Assembly: GCF_000346465.2 (NCBI RefSeq)
Contig: NC_034010.1
Coordinates: 23,160,570 to 23,224,569 of the forward strand
Reading direction: 5' to 3'
Length of the DNA: 64,000 nt
Source of the DNA: Prunus persica
Lineage: Eukaryota; Streptophyta; Magnoliopsida; Rosales; Rosaceae
Shown here piece after piece: positions 38,270-51,283 of the stretch. Position numbers and translations under genes: made by a program. The notes beneath the pieces were generated by a model. It did no database searches, was not told where the DNA came from, and saw only the letters and a program-made list of their open reading frames with translations. How positions within the stretch are numbered: the first letter of the stretch is position 1; each line of letters starts with the position of its first letter.

Positions 38270-39477
38270 GGAGGAGAGAGGAAGAGGATAAGTTTCAGGC
38301 TTTCAGGTCAGCCACTAAATGTCAACAAATGGAGATGAACTGCCTTGAAAGCAATTTCTCTGAATTATTATTTGTGATTCAAATTGACTTGTACGTTGCA
38401 AGCTTGCAAGCTGCGGAGTAAAACTTTGGCAGTTGGTAAGCTGTGAGGGCCCACTCACAAATAGGCCATTAAGCAATACCATTAAACCCAGCCCATTCCA
38501 GCCCATAAATCAAGTGGTACATCGGTGCTCGCGGAACAGTTTTTCTTACATGTAATTTCATATTTGGGTAAACTTGTAATATTTTGCAAAATGTGCTGGA
38601 AAAATGGTGGATGCTAATTTAGCATGGAGAGGAGAAAAGTAGGAAAAATGCAGCTAATCCCTTGAGTGGTAGAGAAATTATCCCAACATATATATTTTTT
38701 GACATCAAAAGATCGTTTGAGAAGTACGTACTCAATTATAGTTAAAAGTGAAGCACATAAATCTTAGTATTATACGTGAATTTTTCTTGTTTTAGTCAAT
38801 CTGTGAAAATGTGGATCCATTCTTCAATCACTCAGTTTTCAATCCGCTATTTTCATCGTGGATTTTCCCATATCCTTGATGGATCAATGCCATACAAACA
38901 AGTTCCACATTGTTAACTTGTAGGTAGGCCTTCCCAAACACAATATTAAAGCAATGCTCATGTATGTAGCAATAACTACAAGCATTGGTTGGTGTCCCCT
39001 CTGTTGAAAAAAAAAAGGGTCTAATTGCTATTTTTAATCACACAGAAATTCAGAAATAATTATTAAATTCGAACTTAAAAATTAATGCATACTTATATAA
39101 TATGGAAAAAAAAAATCACATAAGATGGATTAGAAGAATTTAAATAATTGAGTCGAGGCAAGTGTTGGACACTCTGACTTTAAAATGAATGACGCCCCAC
39201 ATAGGTACTTATGGTTACTGACGCTCGCCTCCTAGGATACAACGACTCATGTCCTTGTGAAAGAATTACTACAATTCATAAGGACTCTTTGAACCAAATT
39301 ATGTAGGAAACTCTCTCACAGACCATAATCAGTGACTATACTAAGACTCTTCGTATTCAAATGGATAAACATTAACTGAATCAATTCAATTTTTTAATTG
39401 CAAGAAGACTACTCTATTTATAGATACTAAAGAATTCCAAAAGGGTATGTCCCAACACCCTGCTCAAAACTTTATAT

Positions 39478-40452
39478 CAGGGTCGTCCCTGAGATTTTGA
39501 GAGTCCTGTGCGAAACTTAAATTGGGGCCTCCTATAATCTAATATGAAAATACTATAAATAAAAATTTGCCATAACTTAATGTCATAAACAATTTTTTTA
39601 TAACTAAAAGTCACCATCAATAAACATGTAATGATAATCAGAAATCAAATTCATAAAAATTTAAATATTTCCATTTGATAAAGTTAAATATTAGTATATT
39701 TAGTACAAAAATAAGCTCTGTGTGCCCCTATAAAGTCCTTTGCTACCTCCAATAAGCAATATGTGTTTAATAGAGAAAAAAAAATGGCAATCACAAATTA
39801 AAGAGTAGTTGCACACAAATGTCATTAACAAATTAGATTATATTGCATTAAAAACAAAACCAACAACAAAAACATTCCTGACTATCCAAAAATCATTCAC
39901 GTTGTATTTGCTGTCTTTATTTGAAGAATTAAAACTATTATGAGAGCTTTTTCCCCAAAAGAAAAAAAACACAGCTAGTACAATACTAATGTCTGAAAAT
40001 TGATCTTCTTGAATTTTTAGAAGAGAAATCATCAATCAAATGTTCATAATAAAGTTTTTCTAAAAGTTCACTTTTAATTGAAATCAAAGAGAGATTGATG
40101 AATGATAATGATTACTTACCACAAAATCAGAGTTTAAGAGAAAGAATAAGCCATGAAGTTTATTTTTTTGTTTTAAAAGAATGATAGGGGAGGAGTAGAA
40201 AGACTTTGGGCACCTCTGTTAAGTGGAGACGCGCTGGAAAGCCAACTCCACTACAGACACTTTTGTGGAAATATTTAGCATGCTATAGTATATATACAAT
40301 TCTTATAAATTAATATATATATATATATATATACACACATAGAGCTTCCATTTTGTTGGCATATATATAGTATTAAAAAAAAAATTAGGGGCCCTTAAGA
40401 ATCGAGGGCCCTATGTGATGGCGCCACTTATACCACCCTAGGGTCACCCCTG
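39478..40452. mobile_element. Non-autonomous hAT-like DNA transposon, 975 bp
   Basis: Left end CAGGGTCGTCCCTGAG; right end, reverse-complemented, CAGGGGTGACCCTAGG. These are imperfect terminal inverted repeats of the CAGGG hAT class. Perfect 8-bp target duplications CTTTATAT flank it (39470-39477 and 40453-40460), the standard hAT length. The interior is AT-rich with only a 65-residue open frame (39838-40035, minus) that I cannot assign. No intact transposase. Confidence 0.85.
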
Positions 40453-40460
40453 CTTTATAT

Positions 40461-40624
40461 TCCTCTAAGAATTGCCCTTTATCATCACTCATATTTCTTA
40501 CGAATGTCACTGAATCAAATATTTTGTCGGTGCAAACATCACAAAGGTTGTATTGTTCTGCAGGCAGAGAAAAGCATAAAGAAGTTCCACATGTTGGAAT
40601 TTCAGTGTTATTATGAAAGTACAT
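40461..40624 (-). pseudogene. Coding-like remnant interrupted by the hAT element
   Basis: A minus-strand frame from an ATG at 40624 encodes a Cys-containing peptide (MYFHNNTEIPTCGTSLCFSL and on through NLCDVCTDKIFDS) that runs into the transposon at 40460. If the element and one target copy are ignored, the frame continues at about 39469 for some 18 residues to a stop. I do not recognise the family; it could be part of a retroelement or an old gene fragment. Confidence 0.35.
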
Positions 40625-41512
40625 TGTTGTAAAGATGTGATGAGTTCAAGTCTTTTTGGTAGAAAGAGTTTCTTTTCGTGATCAAAGGTAAGAGGTGGTT
40701 GGATTATTGAAGTAAAATGTGGACAAACTCTACGAAAATATTCTCAAATAAACTTATTTGAAGAATTTTTTAAATGAAATCTTGGCTCTAAATTATTTAG
40801 CAGAGACAGACCTTAACCAAATAAATTTAAAAAAAACAGCTGCCTGTGTACTTTTATTATGTATAGCATTGATTTTAAGAGAAACGTACAAGTGCATGTC
40901 TAGCTACCCAACTACCGCTTTGAGAACATAAGAGGAATATACATAATGTAAAATGTCATATCGGATTTTATGATGAGAAAGTATTTTTGAAGGGCTTCAA
41001 TTCAAATGAGCTGGATCATGAACAAGACCAACCCATTAAGCACTCAGACTGGCTTCAAATGAGTGAGTTTATTATCAAAGACCAATCCATTTTTGCTTGT
41101 ATTGTAATGATGAAATCAACTTTTATGAAAACCCCAATTGACTCATTTGTAAGTAAATATGCTGCTTAATTTAATTGGATTACTTTAATTAGTAACTCCC
41201 AAACCCCAATTTCAGAACCATTAAACAAAACTTGTACAGCTTTTGACTGACAGAGTTAGCCCAAATTATGCACAGCACAATATACTTTATGATTTAATAA
41301 TGCACTATGCATTTAAAAGAGAGATAGAGAGAGAGAGAGGGACAGCCATTGTTTTCATTTCTAGCTCTCTCTCTCCTTCCACCTGTTATTGACAACCCTG
41401 TCTTGTCTTCTCCTCTTTTTCTCAATCTTTTTCCTGTTGTTTTACTTGCTCCCACTGACATCCTAGACTAAATAAAAGACCAAGTCTTCCAAGTCCAATT
41501 TCAAAAGAAAAA

Positions 41513-41516
<4 letters not shown>

Positions 41517-41551
<35 letters not shown>
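41517..41551 (+). repeat. GA microsatellite in RABA3 leader
   Basis: GA run of about 17 units located 50-85 bp upstream of the RABA3 ATG. Confidence 0.95.
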
Positions 41552-41552
<1 letters not shown>

Positions 41553-41600
41553 ACTGTATATCATCTTTTTGATCATTGATTGTTAAGTTGTGCTGAGAAA

Positions 41601-43284
41601 ATGAACCAAGAAATGAATGGGGTTGACGCTGATCAGGTTCAGAGGGTAGCTCAGGAGATTAATGGGCAAGAAAAGATAGACTATGTGTTCAAGGTGGTGG
41701 TTATTGGAGACTCAGCAGTTGGGAAGACTCAGATTCTGTCCAGGTTTACTAAGAATGAGTTCTGCTTTGACTCCAAGTCCACAATTGGGGTTGAGTTCCA
41801 GACTAGGACTGTCACCATTAAAGGCAAACTCATCAAAGCCCAGATCTGGGATACTGCTGGCCAAGAAAGGTTTTATAAATCTCTAGCTCTCTCTCAACTT
41901 TTTTTACTTGAATTTGAATGGTGATTGAAGCTTAAGCACTATTGTATGTAATGCATGGAGAATGTTGCTTCCCCAGACTATCTGACAATATAAAATGATT
42001 GCGTTGTTAATCTGTGAATCCGAACTATTTTAATTTTATTCAGAATGTGTGGTTTAAATTTACAATCTGACAACATAATTATTTGTGCTGCAGTGTAAGT
42101 AAGTATGTGAAGAGAACATTACTATCTAATCCATAATCCACATTACTATGGAAGCAGATGTAACTGTTCAAGCACATTAATATAATACTTTTTGGTTTAA
42201 AACTTGTGCTCTGTGTAGGGTATATGAAACATGAATTATGAATATATGATTAGAGGTTTTAATACAGTGTATATGTGACATAATCAACATTTGTTTCTGA
42301 TCAAAATGTGCAATAAATAAATTAAAAAGGGGCCTTCCCTATTGGTGGATTTGGGATCTAGGTCTAGCTAGTGGCACTGTGCCAAATGAAGATAAGACCA
42401 GCTTCCCAGCTTTTGTGCTTTTGCTATCAGTGTAGTTTTGCAACATGACAAAAATGAGTTCATTAGTAATTTAGTATGAGCCCATACGTACAGACATACA
42501 GGCTGCTTCTTCTTTTTTCTTTCTACTTTTCTCTAGATGACAGACATGAATGTGCACAGGGATCTGTATAAATGGTAAACAACCTGATTTTATGCTGGTA
42601 CTGTTGTTATGTACTGAGCTCTCTCTCTCTCTCTCTCTGCATATCATTAATTTCAGCAACAACATTAAATGTACTGCACAAGTGCATTCAAAACTTGCTG
42701 CTATAGAACCAATCTCAAAATTAAATCTGTGGGACAGAGTGTAGGTTGATCCTATTTATTAGATTTGGACAAGAATTGAGAAAATTTAAAGACAAATATA
42801 CTTAAAGAAAAGCATGTTTGTTGATGGTCCTTGTAGGTATAGAGCAGTAACAAGTGCATACTATAGAGGTGCATTAGGGGCAATGCTGGTGTATGACATT
42901 ACCAAGAGGCAGACCTTTGATCATGTTGCTAGGTGGGTGGAGGAACTCCGGGCTCACGCTGACAATTCGATCGTGATCATGCTGGTTGGGAACAAAGCTG
43001 ATCTTGGGGAGCAGAGAGATGTGCCCACAGAAGATGCAGTTGAGTTTGCTGAGGATCAAGGGCTGTTCTTCTCTGAGACATCAGCCTTCAGTGGTGAGAA
43101 TGTGGACACTGCATTCTTTAGTGTCCTAGAGAAGATATATGGGGTGGTGTCTAAGAAGGCATTGGAATGTGGCAATGGAAACAAATCCAATGGGGTTGCT
43201 CTTAAAGGAGCTAAAATTGATGTTATTTCTGGGTCTGAGTTGGAAATTAGTGAGATGAAGAAATTGTCTGCTTGCTCTTGTTGA
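41601..43284 (+). CDS. RABA3: Rab GTPase, RABA3 type
   Basis: Two exons, 41601-41869 and 42837-43284 (717 nt, 238 aa; Arabidopsis RABA3 has about 237). The intron of 967 bp splits the codon after WDTAGQER, as is common in plant RAB11/RABA genes. G-motifs are all intact: GDSAVGKT (36-43), the effector-region Thr in STIGVEF, WDTAGQE (83-89), NKAD (142-145) and ETSA (170-173). The C-terminus ends CSC, a double-geranylgeranylation signal. The N-terminal extension before the GTPase core and the divergent tail fit RABA3. RABA proteins act at the trans-Golgi network/early endosome in traffic to the plasma membrane and cell plate. The leader carries a GA repeat; the frame open from 41580 has a TTG, so 41601 is the start. 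Confidence 0.95.
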
Positions 43285-43559
43285 TCTAATTGTATTAGGT
43301 GAGGGGGCCGGTGGTATAATTTTTCAACTTGTTTACTGCCACATCAGGATGAGCCATTTATGTTTTCTTTTCTTTCTTTTTTGAATTTGTTTGATTTTGG
43401 GTAACAAGTAAAAAAGAAGCTAAAGGCCTTGAAGGGAAAAAGTAAGTGTCAAATTCTCATTCCGAAATGCGGAATGTGGGGCAAGTAACTTATCACTGGA
43501 GTTATAAGTCTTCTCGATTGTAATATGATTGTAATTATCATGATTGGTTTTTGAATTTA

Positions 43560-43665
43560 ATTTTTCTTTATATACACAAGCGATATTGAGAGAAGGGGAC
43601 TCAAACACAAGAAGTCAAGTGCATGAATAATTGTTCTTAATCACTTAAGCTACAAGCTTCTTTCA
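43560..43665 (-). repeat. Possible SINE relic
   Basis: On the minus strand, TAGCTTAAGTGATTAAGA resembles a Pol III A box and TGTTTGAGTCCCC a B box about 35 bases later, followed by TCTC-rich sequence. It resembles a tRNA-derived SINE head. Ends not defined. Confidence 0.3.
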
Positions 43666-46600
43666 TTTGAATTTCAATTAAGAGCTTAACAATGAACACT
43701 TACTGCATATGGCAGAGATACGTATAGTATACACAACATGGCATTTTGCATAATATGCCAACAAAAGATCCGTACGGTACTTGATTGGTTGGGTCGGGCG
43801 ACCCACCTCAATACAAAAGAGATGTTTTGTAGGTGAACTGTCAAATGTGGACCTTGGCATTCAGTGGCAGGGCCCGAACCATTGGGCCTTCCTTTCTTTC
43901 TTGTCAAAAGCTGGGCCCTGGTCAAGTAACTCACTTTTTTTAGAAGGTTGGAGGAGCAATGAAACGGTGCGTTTGAAGTGGCTCAAGGTGTGTAAAACGA
44001 CAAGTCGTCCGTCTGTTTGATGGAAAATAATAGAGTTGGACTGCATTGCATTATTTGAGCGCATTGCACGAATGCTGAATGGTATTTTTCCATGTTTGGG
44101 GTTTGCATGGCATTTACTTGAGAAAATACAAACTCCATAAGTTTGAGATTTTGCCTTCCCAAAAGAAACGAATAAATAAATAAACTTGTAATATGCAATA
44201 TATTTAACTGAATCATACATGTCACTCAAGCATTAAATTTATTTACTTAGTGGGAAGCGCTTTTCGCCAAAATTTTCTCCGACCCAAGACTATTAAGTGC
44301 CGCGTAAAGGGTGTCAATCTACCTCACCTGAGCCTGTCAAGCAACAAATTACCCACCAAAGAGGCTAAAACAACCTAATTTACACAGCTTGAAAATAATA
44401 GTGCCCCAACATCTTCTTTCTTTTTCGTTTCCTTTTGTCTTTTTGGGCAACAAATTAGGGATCTGTATTCACCAAGGTAGTGTTGGTACAGAAAAATCTA
44501 CAAGCATCACCCAAAAACATCATTTTCTATCAAATTTCCTTTCTTTCTCTTTCTCTCTTTTTGCTGGCAAAGTTGAAGAAGTTTGTTGAGCTAGCTCATC
44601 TATCAATCTCCAAAACAGCATCAAACACAATCATGAGTTAGGTTATGGGTAGCAAACTCAAAAGTAGAACAACATATCATATAAAACAAGGTTATAAAAT
44701 TGGAAGGAAATCATTTTCCTTTTGAAGTATCTTGCATAACATTTATGATATAACCCTTGCTTAGCTTAAGCACTCATTATATCCCAACCACTTAAGCTTT
44801 AGCAATAATGATGCATTACCTTTTGGTGTAAAGTTTAACATCAAGTTCATGTAACTTATTTATTTACTTATAAGCTTTAATTGGTATGACATCTCACTAG
44901 AAAATGTATGTTTTCATGAACTGATGTGGCATGATTATTTGTTATCGTCGATGATTTATGGCTAAAAGGCAAGGTAATGTTTGGTTTATTTGAAGCTAAC
45001 AATAATTTTACAATATACTACCTTAAAATTGTGCCCGTGAATTATAAGAAGTGTATGATAATATTTTTAGAATGTGAATTATATATTCGAATAATTTTCA
45101 CTTAGAGAAATTATCACACTTCTTTTAAATACAAGTATTATTGAGGAATATGGGCTGGGGATGGGTGCCCAGCGTGACAAAGAGAGAGGGATTGGGGTTG
45201 GGAGGAATTGAAGGAGGAGGAAGGCATGGGTTGCGATAATGGAGGAAGGGGAGGGTTGTGGATGAATTTTCGAATTTATCTTTATTTTTAACAGAAAATT
45301 TAATAGAATTTGATGGAACCAATGACACAACACGATACATAATTGGAGAACCTTTACAACTGTTTTTGAAATTGAGAGATAAAAATATAACTACAAATAT
45401 AGTTTAGAGACTATTGCTACGATTAAGCCTAAAAAAATTCCTTGAATTGGTTGTTGTGGGACATGTATAGGGTGGCAAAAGGAGTAGGCTTGATCATGCT
45501 GTCTGGAGCAATTTGGTCCACGTCCATATCAGGCATATCATCGAGGCATTGAACTTTTAATTGATGAGATAAAAGAACCCAGCTGGCCTGTCTCAGAACA
45601 TACCTGAACTGATACCCCTTATAATTGCAATATATTTATATATACATATTTTGCCAGATTCATGTCATATAATGATGAGGAGGTCGAAAAGTAAGTAAAA
45701 TCAACATAAAATGAATTGGTTAATTATTTTGATTTGGAATGTATATACATAAATTTAATAAATAAAAAATCAATCACGAGACAACATTTTGCAAATAAAT
45801 TTTGTATTGTTGGTGCAAATTATAGTCAGATATATATACATAAATGGAGATGATCGAGCTGCGAAGTTCATTCATGTAAAGTATCGTATTGCCAAAAATT
45901 GTCTTTCTAATTTGATTATAAAAAAAAGAAAGATGATGTCTTTCTATTTTGCTTTTTCATTTTTTTCGTGTGTTTGCTACGGCTATCATCCTATTTATTT
46001 TTGTAGGGTTAACATCCTATTTATTTATTTATCATAATTTAGAAAGTTGCTTAAATTGTTGGTCAAGGACGATTTGGCCAACTTTCATACAAGTTCATAA
46101 CAGGACTTTTGCTTTTGGAGGCATCGCATAAATCAGCTTCTCAAGAAAAAGAAAAAAAAAATCATGGCTGGTATGAAGCACATTAAACTACATAAAGAGA
46201 TGACTAATATTTTGTAATATATATAGTGTATATGTAGTATGTTAGGTAAATGGTAACGATCGATCACAATTGGCACATTCATACATAATTTTAAAAGAAA
46301 AATACTTACCTACTTTTCTAGAAGTAGGAACTCCTATTTTCCTGTTAATCACAGTTTGACATGTATGAATTATTTTTACATATGTGTCAAACTGTTATTT
46401 GCAAGAAGTAGGAATGCACTTGAGTGCAGTGTCCATTTTAAAATACATCTAGCTTAAGAACATAATATATAAAATAGTTCCACAATAATAGCATACTTTC
46501 ACACCTTTGTGTATCTAAAATGAAATAGCAAAATGAAAATGACTTATGTTGATGTCCAAAAATGAAACCAACTTCAAAGTGATCCACCTTCAGTCAGTGG

Positions 46601-47864
46601 ATCTGCAAAGAGAGATAGAGCAACGGTAAGGCTCTAGGCACCAATGTGGTATTAGCCGAAGGCTCTCCGATACTTAAGTTAGCTGAATGATGGAGTGAAT
46701 AAATAATTGGATATAATAAGAGTACTAGTGCCAAATTACTGCTATCTCGTGGTTTGGGGCATGAGCTCAATTTATAGAGGACAGAGGTGGACCACTATGG
46801 GTTATAGTTTCGATACGAGACTTCTGGACATTGTCCGAGAGGCCGCTACATGTCCTTGTGTGAAAGTAGCACGACATGTGCCTTTGTTGAGCCGAATCAA
46901 TGGGTGAAGTTGCCGAAGGCTATCCCTTGCTGATGGTCGCTGTGAGTTCTAGTGACTGAGCTGGGTCACGTGGGTCATTTGTTTTAGGTGTTATAGTTGA
47001 GAGGGTCCGATCAGATATGGTACAAACAACTTAACAATAAGCATTTGACAGACACAATTTTCCCAATAAATTTACAATCCCCATTTTATATAAAAGAAGA
47101 AGAAGAAAAAAAAACTTGAATCTCCCACAACCACTTCTCAATGATTTGGAGAATCATTTTGAGAATTGACTAGCAAACGAGTATTAACTTACCATTATTC
47201 GAGGAAACAAATGAAGACGATGAACCAGTTGTCCATGCTTAATTGCTGTCCATTTCCTTTTCTTATTATTGTCATATAAATAAATATCATATGTTAATTC
47301 TGATTTCAATTATTTTGCTTTCAAAATTTTGGCTGATTCTGCGATTTAAAGACAAAAATGACTTGAAAAGGAAGCAGGATCATATACCATCATGACCAAT
47401 GATGAGAGCAGAAAAAAACAACCTTTAAAATTAGCAACAAAGAAAAAGGAATATCATTTTGCACAAAATAGTCAAATGCAGTGACATCACCAAGACATTG
47501 TTTGTTCGGTCACTTGCAGTAGCTTAATCTATTTTTCTTTGATTCTTCTGTATTGTATTACTAATTTGTAAATATTAGAGTAATTGCTATTTGTCATATA
47601 AGAATTAAGGTTAAAAATAAACAGAGCGTCCATTTGTGAATGCATTGACTTTGTTAAGCATAATTTGATTGCTGATTTTTTGGTGTTACACATTACTAAT
47701 TTTGCATCTTGGTTGGTGTATGCTTGTATGGTAATAAAACTTCTTTAGATGAGACTCCAATTTGGCCTTTTGTTGTTTGAAACTCGACATGATAGGACTA
47801 AACTAACCGTAATGTCTGGTATACAATGAATTTAACAATCGTACAACGTGGATTTGTAACTCAA

Positions 47865-47930
47865 GTAAGTGGTTAAGAAGAGTTATTCCTATCCTTGAAT
47901 TCTATTTCCCTTTCTGTAATTCATGAATAG
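47865..47930 (+). repeat. Possible SINE relic
   Basis: TCAAGTAAGTGGTTAAGAAG, then ATTCCTATCCTTGAATTC, resembles the same A-box/B-box arrangement as 43560-43665 on the opposite strand. Short and degenerate. Confidence 0.25.
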
Positions 47931-48291
47931 CTAATTTTTTTAAGGAAATTAAAACAATGTCATTTACATGTTCAGTGTATCAACAAAAGGCAGTGCATTC
48001 CAACAAAGGGAAGAAGAAGAGGAGAAAGACAGAATCACATTCCCAATTGTGTCAATTAATCTATCCACAAAAGCATCCAATCCCAACTAACAAATATCCA
48101 AATATCAAACAAATATCAAAACAAATTGTTGGTTTTTGGTTCTAATTAAATTAAGCTGTATTCTGCTGCATTTCCCCCTATATTGATTCTCTGTTCTTCC
48201 AGAGACCCAAGGGCAATGTCCCCCCAATTACAACTCGACACGTTGCATCGAACATGCCCCTTCAAAACATAGCCATTTCTGAGCCGTCCGA

Positions 48292-49740
48292 TCAGCCATC
48301 CCTGTTCGCCGAGCCAGCATCGAACGACTGAGAATGAGAGCTCCTGTTGCTCTTCATCCTCAAGAACCCATACAACTTCCTAAAGTCCCTAACGGTATGA
48401 GCGCCTTCCCCGCAAAACACCCCGCCGGGTTCAACCATTTCGTCCGCGGACTTTCTCGATCCGACATCAAACCCCACCCGCCGCCCGAACATGCCGATCC
48501 CCCTCCCATCGCCGTCCGTTTGCAGAGCCGTGATGACCGATTTAATGGCCCGACTCGGCGAGTTCCGGTTCGCGATCATCAACTCGCCGATCTCGGCCGG
48601 GCTCAAACTTGACCCATTCAGAAAAATCTCCTCCACCTGAGAAAAAAGCTTGTGCTCTTTCACCCCCAAATAACTCGTCGCTAGATTTTTGAAGGCTCCG
48701 AAATCGCAGAGCGGAAAATGGATATGGACGTCGATCCGACCCGGCCGCAGAAAGGCCGGGTCAACGTGGTCCTTCGAGTTCATCGTGAACACCATGACCC
48801 GCTCCTCCGCGCAGCACGAGTTCAACAACCCGTCCATGAAATTCGATATCCCCGAAAAGCTCAAACCCGTCGATTTCTCGGCGAGATATCGGTCCAAATC
48901 CTCTATCACAATTACCGACTTGGTCGTCGTCTGCAACAGAAGCGTCTTCAGCTCTGAATCGTCTTTGACTCTCGACAGATCGAGATCGTACACATCGTAG
49001 TTGAGGAAATTGGCCATGGCGGCCACAAAGCTTGATTTTCCAGTGCCCGATGGCCCGTATAGCAAAAAGCTCCGTTTCCAAACCCGACCCAGTCTGTGGT
49101 AATATTGCCTGGCCTTGAGAAACGACTCCAAATCGGATTTTACCTTGGATTTGAGATCGGCTTCCATGGTTATGGTCTCCAAGGTGGATGGGTGCGTGAA
49201 CGGGACGGCTCTCCATGCTCGATTGGGAGCATCAACGTTCATGAAAAGCCTCAAGTCTCGTTTTTTCTGCTCCAGCTCATCAGCGACGACATGGATGTGC
49301 TGCAAATAAGGCCTGAGAATCCGACGCTTATCGGCTTTTCGAATCTTCAACACTAAGCTTCTGCTCGTACTGTCTGTGCTGGCCCCTGTTTCCCATAGCA
49401 CCTTGGCGCCGAGGAAGTCGTCTTCGATGGTCTGGTTTCGGTCGAGCTTGAGTACAATTTCATTGGGTTTTTTGCCCGTGACGAGATTGGTGAAATCCGA
49501 TTCTTCAATGGAGGTGAGAGAGTTGAGATAGTCGGTGACTCTGCCATAGAGGTGATTTTCCTGCATGCTTTCGTTGAATTCTGGGACTTTGAAAGATTGG
49601 TAGACATGGAAGCAGTCTTCGAATCGCCTCCACCATTTCTTCACAAGAAAAACCAACCCAGTTTTGTACAGAGCCACACGGATTGCTACAAATATACAGA
49701 CGGTTACAATTACAAGAAAGAATGGGTTGGAAAGAATCAT
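48292..49740 (-). CDS. BCS1-like AAA-ATPase (At2g46620 type)
   Basis: Intronless, 482 aa. The N-terminus (about 4-24) is a hydrophobic membrane anchor, followed by the BCS1/AAA-assoc domain (WWRRFEDCF to about residue 190). The AAA core has Walker A GPSGTGKSS at 229-237, Walker B VIVIEDLD at 276-283 and arginine-finger region FLRPGRIDVHIHF. The open frame extends upstream to 49791 only through non-ATG codons; the ATG at 49740 puts the anchor at the start, as in relatives. BCS1-type ATPases of plants sit in mitochondrial or ER membranes; some respond to stress. The specific substrate is unknown. The CDS is visibly more GC-rich than its surroundings, as often in intronless plant genes. A CT (GA on plus) microsatellite lies upstream. 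Confidence 0.93.
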   Translation of the reverse strand: MILSNPFFLVIVTVCIFVAIRVALYKTGLVFLVKKWWRRFEDCFHVYQSFKVPEFNESMQENHLYGRVTDYLNSLTSIEESDFTNLVTGKKPNEIVLKLDRNQTIEDDFLGAKVLWETGASTDSTSRSLVLKIRKADKRRILRPYLQHIHVVADELEQKKRDLRLFMNVDAPNRAWRAVPFTHPSTLETITMEADLKSKVKSDLESFLKARQYYHRLGRVWKRSFLLYGPSGTGKSSFVAAMANFLNYDVYDLDLSRVKDDSELKTLLLQTTTKSVIVIEDLDRYLAEKSTGLSFSGISNFMDGLLNSCCAEERVMVFTMNSKDHVDPAFLRPGRIDVHIHFPLCDFGAFKNLATSYLGVKEHKLFSQVEEIFLNGSSLSPAEIGELMIANRNSPSRAIKSVITALQTDGDGRGIGMFGRRVGFDVGSRKSADEMVEPGGVFCGEGAHTVRDFRKLYGFLRMKSNRSSHSQSFDAGSANRDG

Positions 49741-50096
49741 TCTTTTTCTTCTTTTGAAATTTTGGGGCAAAAACCCAGTTCCCAAAACCAAAAGGTTGGG
49801 AAATTTGGTGATCTATAGCAGAGCTTTTTGTGGTGAAAAGGGAATTTTCATAAGTCTTTTCCTTCTTTTTGAAGGGAAAATCATGGTGGGTACAGAGAGA
49901 GTTACGAATACACTTGGGTTCGGAAGAAGAAGATGAGTAAATGGAAATATGGAGAAAAAAAAAAGGAAAAAAAAGGGAAATTTATATACAGATGAGAGAA
50001 GATGAGGAATGTTAAATGGGGAAGGGATTGAAATTTGAAGGTAGAGTATTTAATTGGAAGACGGCTACTTGCCGGCAGGTTTCGATGGGTCAAAGG

Positions 50097-50098
<2 letters not shown>

Positions 50099-50141
<43 letters not shown>
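50099..50141 (+). repeat. GA (CT on coding strand) microsatellite
   Basis: About 21 units, about 360-400 bp upstream of the AAA-ATPase ATG, probably in its leader or promoter. Confidence 0.95.
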
Positions 50142-50142
<1 letters not shown>

Positions 50143-51283
50143 AAGCAAATTAAGCGAAAGTAAAGGCTAAAGCTGTGTTTGGATTGAAAATATTAATATA
50201 AATAAGATTAATGAGAGATTTCAAATTGTCCTTCATTTGCTAGCTGCTGTCCAGCCCATTGATGATGTGTTTTATGGGCCTTTCTTTATTAGATTAAATG
50301 CAAGACTTTTTTCTTTTAATTTTGAATCTCTCTAATAATTATAATATTTCTTTACCATATAGTACCAATAATCCAATCATATTCTCAGCATATATGGTAT
50401 AATTATTTTTCTCAACTCACAGATTTATGAAGTTTCCAACTCAGAGTGTGTGGAAAATCATATTCTGATTCGGTTTTGTAATAATAATTGTTGGTCTACC
50501 AAATGGGCAATTTAAATTTGATTTTTGATGCTAATCCCCACAAAAGAAAATTGATTCGAATTATTAGGTTTTTTTGTTTTTTTTTTGGCTTTGTATATTC
50601 TCTCACATCTTTATCTTCTTTTTTTTTATCTCCCATGTTCATCTTTACTTTAAAAAGAGCGAATTATTGCTACTTAACAAAGTGTGAGGCCTACTAAACA
50701 TTAAAATAAAAACTCGATTTCATTTTATGGTAAAATTACATGAAAGGATAAACTTCAAATTAGGACTACCAGCTAATCTAACTAGGATCATATGACCGTA
50801 CTACCATATTACATTATAATTACTCTTAATCTAATAGTATTCTTCTTCAACCAAAGATGCCAAGATAATGAAGCACTAATATGCCAGCGGTAATGGCCGT
50901 CACAGTTCAAAATGAACAAAAAGAAATAAAAAATTTAATAGCACATAATAGGTGAATACGGTGAATAAATGGGGGAGTAGGGTTATCGCTACTCTCTAAA
51001 AATTGAAAAATATAAATAAATACAAAACCGCTTTATTTGAACAAAATTCATTCAAGTTTTAGCTACACGTATCCTACTAGTATATGTATTCGTATATTCT
51101 TTCCTTGTTCTCATATCAACTACCCACCTCTCCATTTTTGTTTCTTTTGGGCTTATACATACCGACCCCTTCCATGAAATCATCATTGATCCAAGTGTCC
51201 CTAGCTAGCTGGTTGAAGATATCACCAACCTCTATGATCTATGGAGCTTCTTATGTCATTTATGAGATCCGAATTCAAGTGAA

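Larger units (their letters stand above)
38270..41600. other. Intergenic with hAT element; RABA3 promoter
   Basis: 3.3 kb. Contains the hAT-like insertion (39478-40452), a coding-like remnant on the minus strand on both sides of it, a GA-rich patch at 41320-41338 and the RABA3 leader with a GA microsatellite (41517-41551). Otherwise AT-rich and featureless. Confidence 0.6.
43285..48291. other. Gene-poor intergenic region between RABA3 and AAA-ATPase
   Basis: 5.0 kb with no supported gene. There are possible SINE relics at 43560-43665 (-) and 47865-47930 (+). A GC-richer patch at about 46580-47000 has scattered LTR/retroelement-like character but no recognisable coding domain. The longest open frame (43861-44229, minus, 122 residues) is low-complexity with no family resemblance. 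Confidence 0.55.

Noticed and set aside
43861..44229. 122-residue minus-strand open frame in the 5-kb gene-poor stretch
   Set aside because: No domain, codon pattern not gene-like, and overlapped by open frames in other phases.
46580..47000. GC-richer patch as an LTR or retroelement fragment
   Set aside because: No primer-binding site, TG...CA ends or coding domain could be recognised; mentioned only in the intergenic note.
48334..49818. Several plus-strand and alternate-frame open frames over the AAA-ATPase gene
   Set aside because: They are shadows of a GC-rich single-exon gene on the minus strand, whose AAA motifs are unambiguous.
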